From: Candidatus Poseidoniaceae archaeon
Lineage (GTDB): Archaea > Thermoplasmatota > Poseidoniia > Poseidoniales > Poseidoniaceae
Reading direction: 5' to 3'
Assembly: GCA_022451765.1 (NCBI GenBank)
Contig: JAKUNY010000041.1
Span: forward strand, 1 to 8,974
DNA length: 8,974 nucleotides
Positions within the stretch are counted from its first letter, which is position 1; each line of letters starts with the position of its first letter. The translations under genes were made by a program, and so were the position numbers. Below the pieces are notes generated by a model, which was not told the origin of the DNA, did not search any database, and saw nothing but the letters and a program-made list of their open reading frames with translations. This document shows, one piece after another, positions 6,202 through 8,974 of this stretch.

Positions 6202-8229
6202 ATGATGGAACATCCGCTCGACGTTACCTACGCGGGAATAAAGGGGTATTACCTGCTCCTCGTTCTTGGTGGTATCTCCATCGCTTTCTTCGCTTATCAA
6301 GTCCAAAAAGCAACTCGATTGGTCCTCCTTGGAGCCCCAGACAAGCGTTTTGATTCATGGGGCAAGCGGATGAAAGAGACCCTTACAGTTTGGCTCGGAC
6401 AACGAAAAGTCTTGGAAGACAAGGTTGCAGGCACAATGCACGTCCTGATGTTTTGGGGCTTCCTCATGCTTTCCTCGGACATGCTTGATCTTGCCACGGC
6501 AAATCGATTCAGTGAACACATTTTACCTCAGGCCTTGAATGGAATCTGGAACGGGATGGTTGAACTCGGCTACACGAGCGCACTCATCGGTTGCTTCCTT
6601 GCGCTCAACCGCCGAGTTTTGTTCACCCCTGAAAAGCTGAAAGGCAAATCACAACTTGAAGGAAATGTCATCCTTCTTCTTATCATGACCATTTGTACCA
6701 CCTCCTACATTGTCGAGGCTGGTGAAAACCCACACCCAACTTGGGAAATGATCGGAGCATGGGTTGCTGACACGTTTGCCCCCTCTCAGACCATTGTCAA
6801 CGCTGCATATTGGGCACACATGGTCGCCATCTGCACATTCTTGTTCCTTATTCCTCTCTCCAAGCACATGCATTTGGTCATGGCATTGCCAAACGTGGCT
6901 TTCTATGATACACAACCCATGGCGAAGATGCGACCGCTTGCAACCGATGAAAGTGGTTCTGCAGTCTCCTTAGAGGAACTTGATATCGAATCCTTCGGTG
7001 CTGCAAATTACACACAACTCACGTGGAGGAGCCTCATCGACGGCTGGGCATGCACATCGTGCGCACGATGCCAAGACGTTTGCCCAGCCTACGCCAGTGG
7101 GAAAGCGCTGAATCCAATGCAAATTATTCATGACGTACGAAATTATGCCAACGATCATGCCTCACAACTGTTTGCTGGCGAAAGCCCTGAAGAGGACATC
7201 ATTGCTCGATTTGGAGAGGAATCAATCTGGGCTTGCACAACCTGCCATGCATGCGTTGACGTCTGCCCCGTCAACATTGAACACGTTCCAAAATTAACCG
7301 ACGCCCGACGTCACTTGATGATGGAACGAATGGAATTTGATGAAGCGGTTGAGGACACAATCATGCCGTTGATGGCGACAATTGAAAACCTTGAATCGGA
7401 TTCAAATCCTTACGGTTTGCCTTCTCACGAGCGTGGAGATTGGGCAGCAGATCTTGATGTGAAGGTCTCCGAACCCGCCGAGTACATCTATTTCGCAGGT
7501 TGCGCCGCTTCGTTCGATGAACGAAACAAGAAGGTCGCCAGAGACACAATCTCCATCATGAAAGAAGCAGGTCTCGATGTCGGCATACTTGGAATGCAGG
7601 AAGGATGCAGCGGTGATGCTGCTCGTCGAGCTGGTAACGAGTATTTGTTCCAGATGCTCGCTGAAACAAACTTGGAGACGTTCAATGAACTTGGCGTCAA
7701 GAAAGTTGTTGCTTCCTGTCCTCACTGTTTCCATACACTTGGTAAGGAGTACAAGGATTACGGTGGCGAGGACATTGAGGTCATGCATCACTCGCAACTG
7801 ATTTCCCACTTGCAACACGAGGGGAAACTACCACAACCAAAGCACGATGGATCTGTGACCTTTCACGACCCGTGTTATCTTGGTCGAATTGGCGGAGAAT
7901 ACGATGCTCCAAGAGACATCATTGGCGGGGTCGATGTGGAAGCCGAACGTCATGGCCGAGGTTCATTCTGCTGTGGAGCCGGTGGCGCACAGATGTGGAT
8001 GGAGGAGCATGTTCCTGAAGCCAACGATCGTGTCAACATTATTCGTGCCAAGGAGCTTGCTTCCACAGGAGCAGACACCGTTGCAGTTGGTTGTCCGTTC
8101 TGCTCAACGATGGTTACCGATGGTTTATCGGCCATCGATGCGGAAATGGAAGTGAAAGATATTGCAGAATTGGTTTGGGAGCAAATCAAAGCCAACGATG
8201 CGAAAATCGAAGAAGCGAAAGCGGCTTGA
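6202..8229 (+). CDS. Membrane (Fe-S) oxidoreductase, EtfD/HdrD-like, probable ETF:quinone oxidoreductase
   Basis: The 675-residue product (from ATG 6202; ATG 6205 is equally possible) has the architecture of membrane oxidoreductases such as mycobacterial EtfD and bacterial ETF:menaquinone oxidoreductases. The N-terminal part resembles the nitrate reductase gamma (NarI) domain, with membrane helices near 15-34, 76-95, 117-137, 155-172 and 200-230. H80, H206, H222 and H224 are candidate heme b ligands. A cytoplasmic ferredoxin-like part follows with two 4Fe-4S motifs, C284-C287-C290-C294 and C345-C348-C351-C355, each ending in CP. Then come two CCG domains. The first is C434, C469 (in GCSGD, so one Cys of the usual pair is missing), C506 and C509. 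The second is complete: C558, C590-C591, C631 and C634. The first domain's GCSGDAARRAGNEYLFQML stretch resembles EtfD proteins more than methanogen HdrD. Likely role: electrons from reduced ETF, for example from fatty-acid oxidation, to membrane quinone. No etfAB genes are in the window, so the donor is inferred. mutY follows after 9 bp. Confidence 0.87.
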   Translation: MMEHPLDVTYAGIKGYYLLLVLGGISIAFFAYQVQKATRLVLLGAPDKRFDSWGKRMKETLTVWLGQRKVLEDKVAGTMHVLMFWGFLMLSSDMLDLATANRFSEHILPQALNGIWNGMVELGYTSALIGCFLALNRRVLFTPEKLKGKSQLEGNVILLLIMTICTTSYIVEAGENPHPTWEMIGAWVADTFAPSQTIVNAAYWAHMVAICTFLFLIPLSKHMHLVMALPNVAFYDTQPMAKMRPLATDESGSAVSLEELDIESFGAANYTQLTWRSLIDGWACTSCARCQDVCPAYASGKALNPMQIIHDVRNYANDHASQLFAGESPEEDIIARFGEESIWACTTCHACVDVCPVNIEHVPKLTDARRHLMMERMEFDEAVEDTIMPLMATIENLESDSNPYGLPSHERGDWAADLDVKVSEPAEYIYFAGCAASFDERNKKVARDTISIMKEAGLDVGILGMQEGCSGDAARRAGNEYLFQMLAETNLETFNELGVKKVVASCPHCFHTLGKEYKDYGGEDIEVMHHSQLISHLQHEGKLPQPKHDGSVTFHDPCYLGRIGGEYDAPRDIIGGVDVEAERHGRGSFCCGAGGAQMWMEEHVPEANDRVNIIRAKELASTGADTVAVGCPFCSTMVTDGLSAIDAEMEVKDIAELVWEQIKANDAKIEEAKAA

Positions 8230-8238
8230 AATCAGCAG

Positions 8239-8974
8239 ATGATTTGGATGGATCGAGAAGCCCTGCTTTCTTGGTATCGGGAGATTCAGCGCCCACTACC
8301 ATGGCGACTAGAGCCTTCACCGTGGTCGATTCTTCTTTCTGAAATTCTTTTACAACAGACTCAAATGGAACGTGGTATCGCCTACCACGCGAAATTATTG
8401 AAACGATTCCCAACGGTCCAGTCAATGGCAAAATCAAGTGTGGATGAAGTCCTCCATCTGTGGCAAGGAGCTGGATATTACTCTCGAGCACGCCGACTCC
8501 ACGCACTGGCACTTGATGTCATGGAATTGCATGGCGGCGTTCTTCCAAACGACTACGAGGGTTTACTTCAGCTTCCAGGCATTGGCCCTTACACCGCAGC
8601 AGCAATCGCTTCAATCGCATTCAAGCAACCTGTTGCTTGTGTGGATGGAAACATTCGCCGAGTGATGGCCCGTCAAACCAACCAAGAAGAACCATCGATG
8701 AAACAGGTTCAGACGTTTGCAGACACCCATCTTGTTTCAGAATCACCAGGAGATTGGAATCAAGCGATGATGGAACTGGGAGCACTTGTTTGCAGACCAA
8801 GAAACCCTTCTTGCGAAGATTGTCCCATCGCAAATTCTTGCAAAGGCAGTTTGCGAGCGCATGAACTTCCCCGGCCAAGGAAGTCAAAGAAAAAAATTGT
8901 TGAATACACTTGCATTGTTCGAATTGATTCTGAAGGATTTCCTGAACTCCACCAGCGCCCCAATACCGGGCTGT
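8239..8974 (+). CDS. mutY: A/G-specific adenine DNA glycosylase MutY (partial, C-terminus outside window)
   Basis: MutY removes adenine mispaired with 8-oxoguanine or guanine, starting base-excision repair. The visible 245 residues hold the full catalytic domain. PLPWR (19-23) precedes the SEILLQQTQ helix with catalytic E35. The helix-hairpin-helix is LPGIGPYTAAAIASIAF (112-128). The catalytic Asp is D136 in VDGNIRRVMAR. The 4Fe-4S cluster motif is C185-X6-C192-X2-C195-X5-C201, exactly the spacing of MutY and endonuclease III. The QQTQ sequence and the LHQRPxTGL-like segment (238-245), the start of the NUDIX-like C-terminal recognition domain, favour MutY over endonuclease III. The gene is open to the right edge. 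ATG 8239 is chosen as the first start after an in-frame stop (8227-8229); ATG 8248 is an alternative. It follows the Fe-S oxidoreductase by 9 bp and is probably in the same operon; the products are linked only by both needing Fe-S clusters. Confidence 0.95.
   Translation, partial: MIWMDREALLSWYREIQRPLPWRLEPSPWSILLSEILLQQTQMERGIAYHAKLLKRFPTVQSMAKSSVDEVLHLWQGAGYYSRARRLHALALDVMELHGGVLPNDYEGLLQLPGIGPYTAAAIASIAFKQPVACVDGNIRRVMARQTNQEEPSMKQVQTFADTHLVSESPGDWNQAMMELGALVCRPRNPSCEDCPIANSCKGSLRAHELPRPRKSKKKIVEYTCIVRIDSEGFPELHQRPNTGL

Noticed and set aside
7402..7818. 138-codon minus-strand open frame within the Fe-S oxidoreductase
   Set aside because: Antisense to the CCG-domain coding sequence; no family resemblance.
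6202..8229. Methanogen heterodisulfide reductase HdrD
   Set aside because: The fused NarI-like membrane domain and the CSGD form of the first CCG domain fit EtfD-type quinone oxidoreductases better, and nothing else in the window points to methanogenesis.
1..8974. Defence system, CRISPR array, prophage or mobile element
   Set aside because: No regularly spaced repeats, transposase, integrase, terminal repeats or nuclease/toxin genes were found; every long stretch is accounted for by housekeeping or surface-protein genes.

Overview
The window looks like a piece of a marine euryarchaeal genome, most likely Marine Group II (Candidatus Poseidoniales). It holds an archaeal two-repeat TATA-binding protein gene and an archaeal-type mevalonate kinase. 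It also holds a MutY glycosylase, a membrane Fe-S oxidoreductase of the EtfD/HdrD type, and two very large secreted beta-sandwich proteins. Intergenic gaps are short, there are no introns, and the tbp promoter is placed for a leaderless transcript. The archaeal assignment rests on gene content and is firm; the Marine Group II assignment is an inference. No rRNA, tRNA, CRISPR array, transposase or integrase is visible.

Left part (1-5065, all minus strand). Read in the direction of transcription, tbp (5065-4451) is followed after 45 bp by a 1168-residue surface protein gene (4405-899). That is followed after 24 bp by a second surface protein gene (874 to beyond base 1), which is cut by the window edge. 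The two surface proteins share a clearly homologous N-terminal domain, so they are tandem paralogues. The first has a signal peptide, a CARDB-like domain, about five PKD-like domains, one C-terminal membrane helix and a cytoplasmic tail ending in a Trp-rich motif. A perfect 7-bp hairpin lies exactly against its start codon. No gap among these three genes holds a convincing TATA box, so a single transcript from the tbp promoter is possible.

Middle (5066-6201). The tbp promoter has a TATA box centred 27 bp before the start codon. Upstream of it is mevalonate kinase (6118-5138, minus), a step of archaeal isoprenoid lipid synthesis. An 83-bp divergent intergenic region separates it from the plus-strand genes.

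Right part (6202-8974, plus strand). A 675-residue membrane protein joins a NarI-like heme-b domain, two 4Fe-4S motifs and two CCG domains. It most probably passes electrons from an electron-transfer flavoprotein or a similar donor to quinone. Nine bases after its stop, and in the same reading frame, begins mutY, which is truncated at the right edge inside its C-terminal domain.

The genes do not form one pathway: they cover transcription initiation, cell surface, lipid synthesis, respiration and DNA repair. The most unusual observations are the TBP itself (an insertion of about 20 residues in the second repeat and loss of one DNA-intercalating Phe in the first), its possible co-transcription with giant surface proteins, and the conserved-looking cytoplasmic tail of the surface protein.
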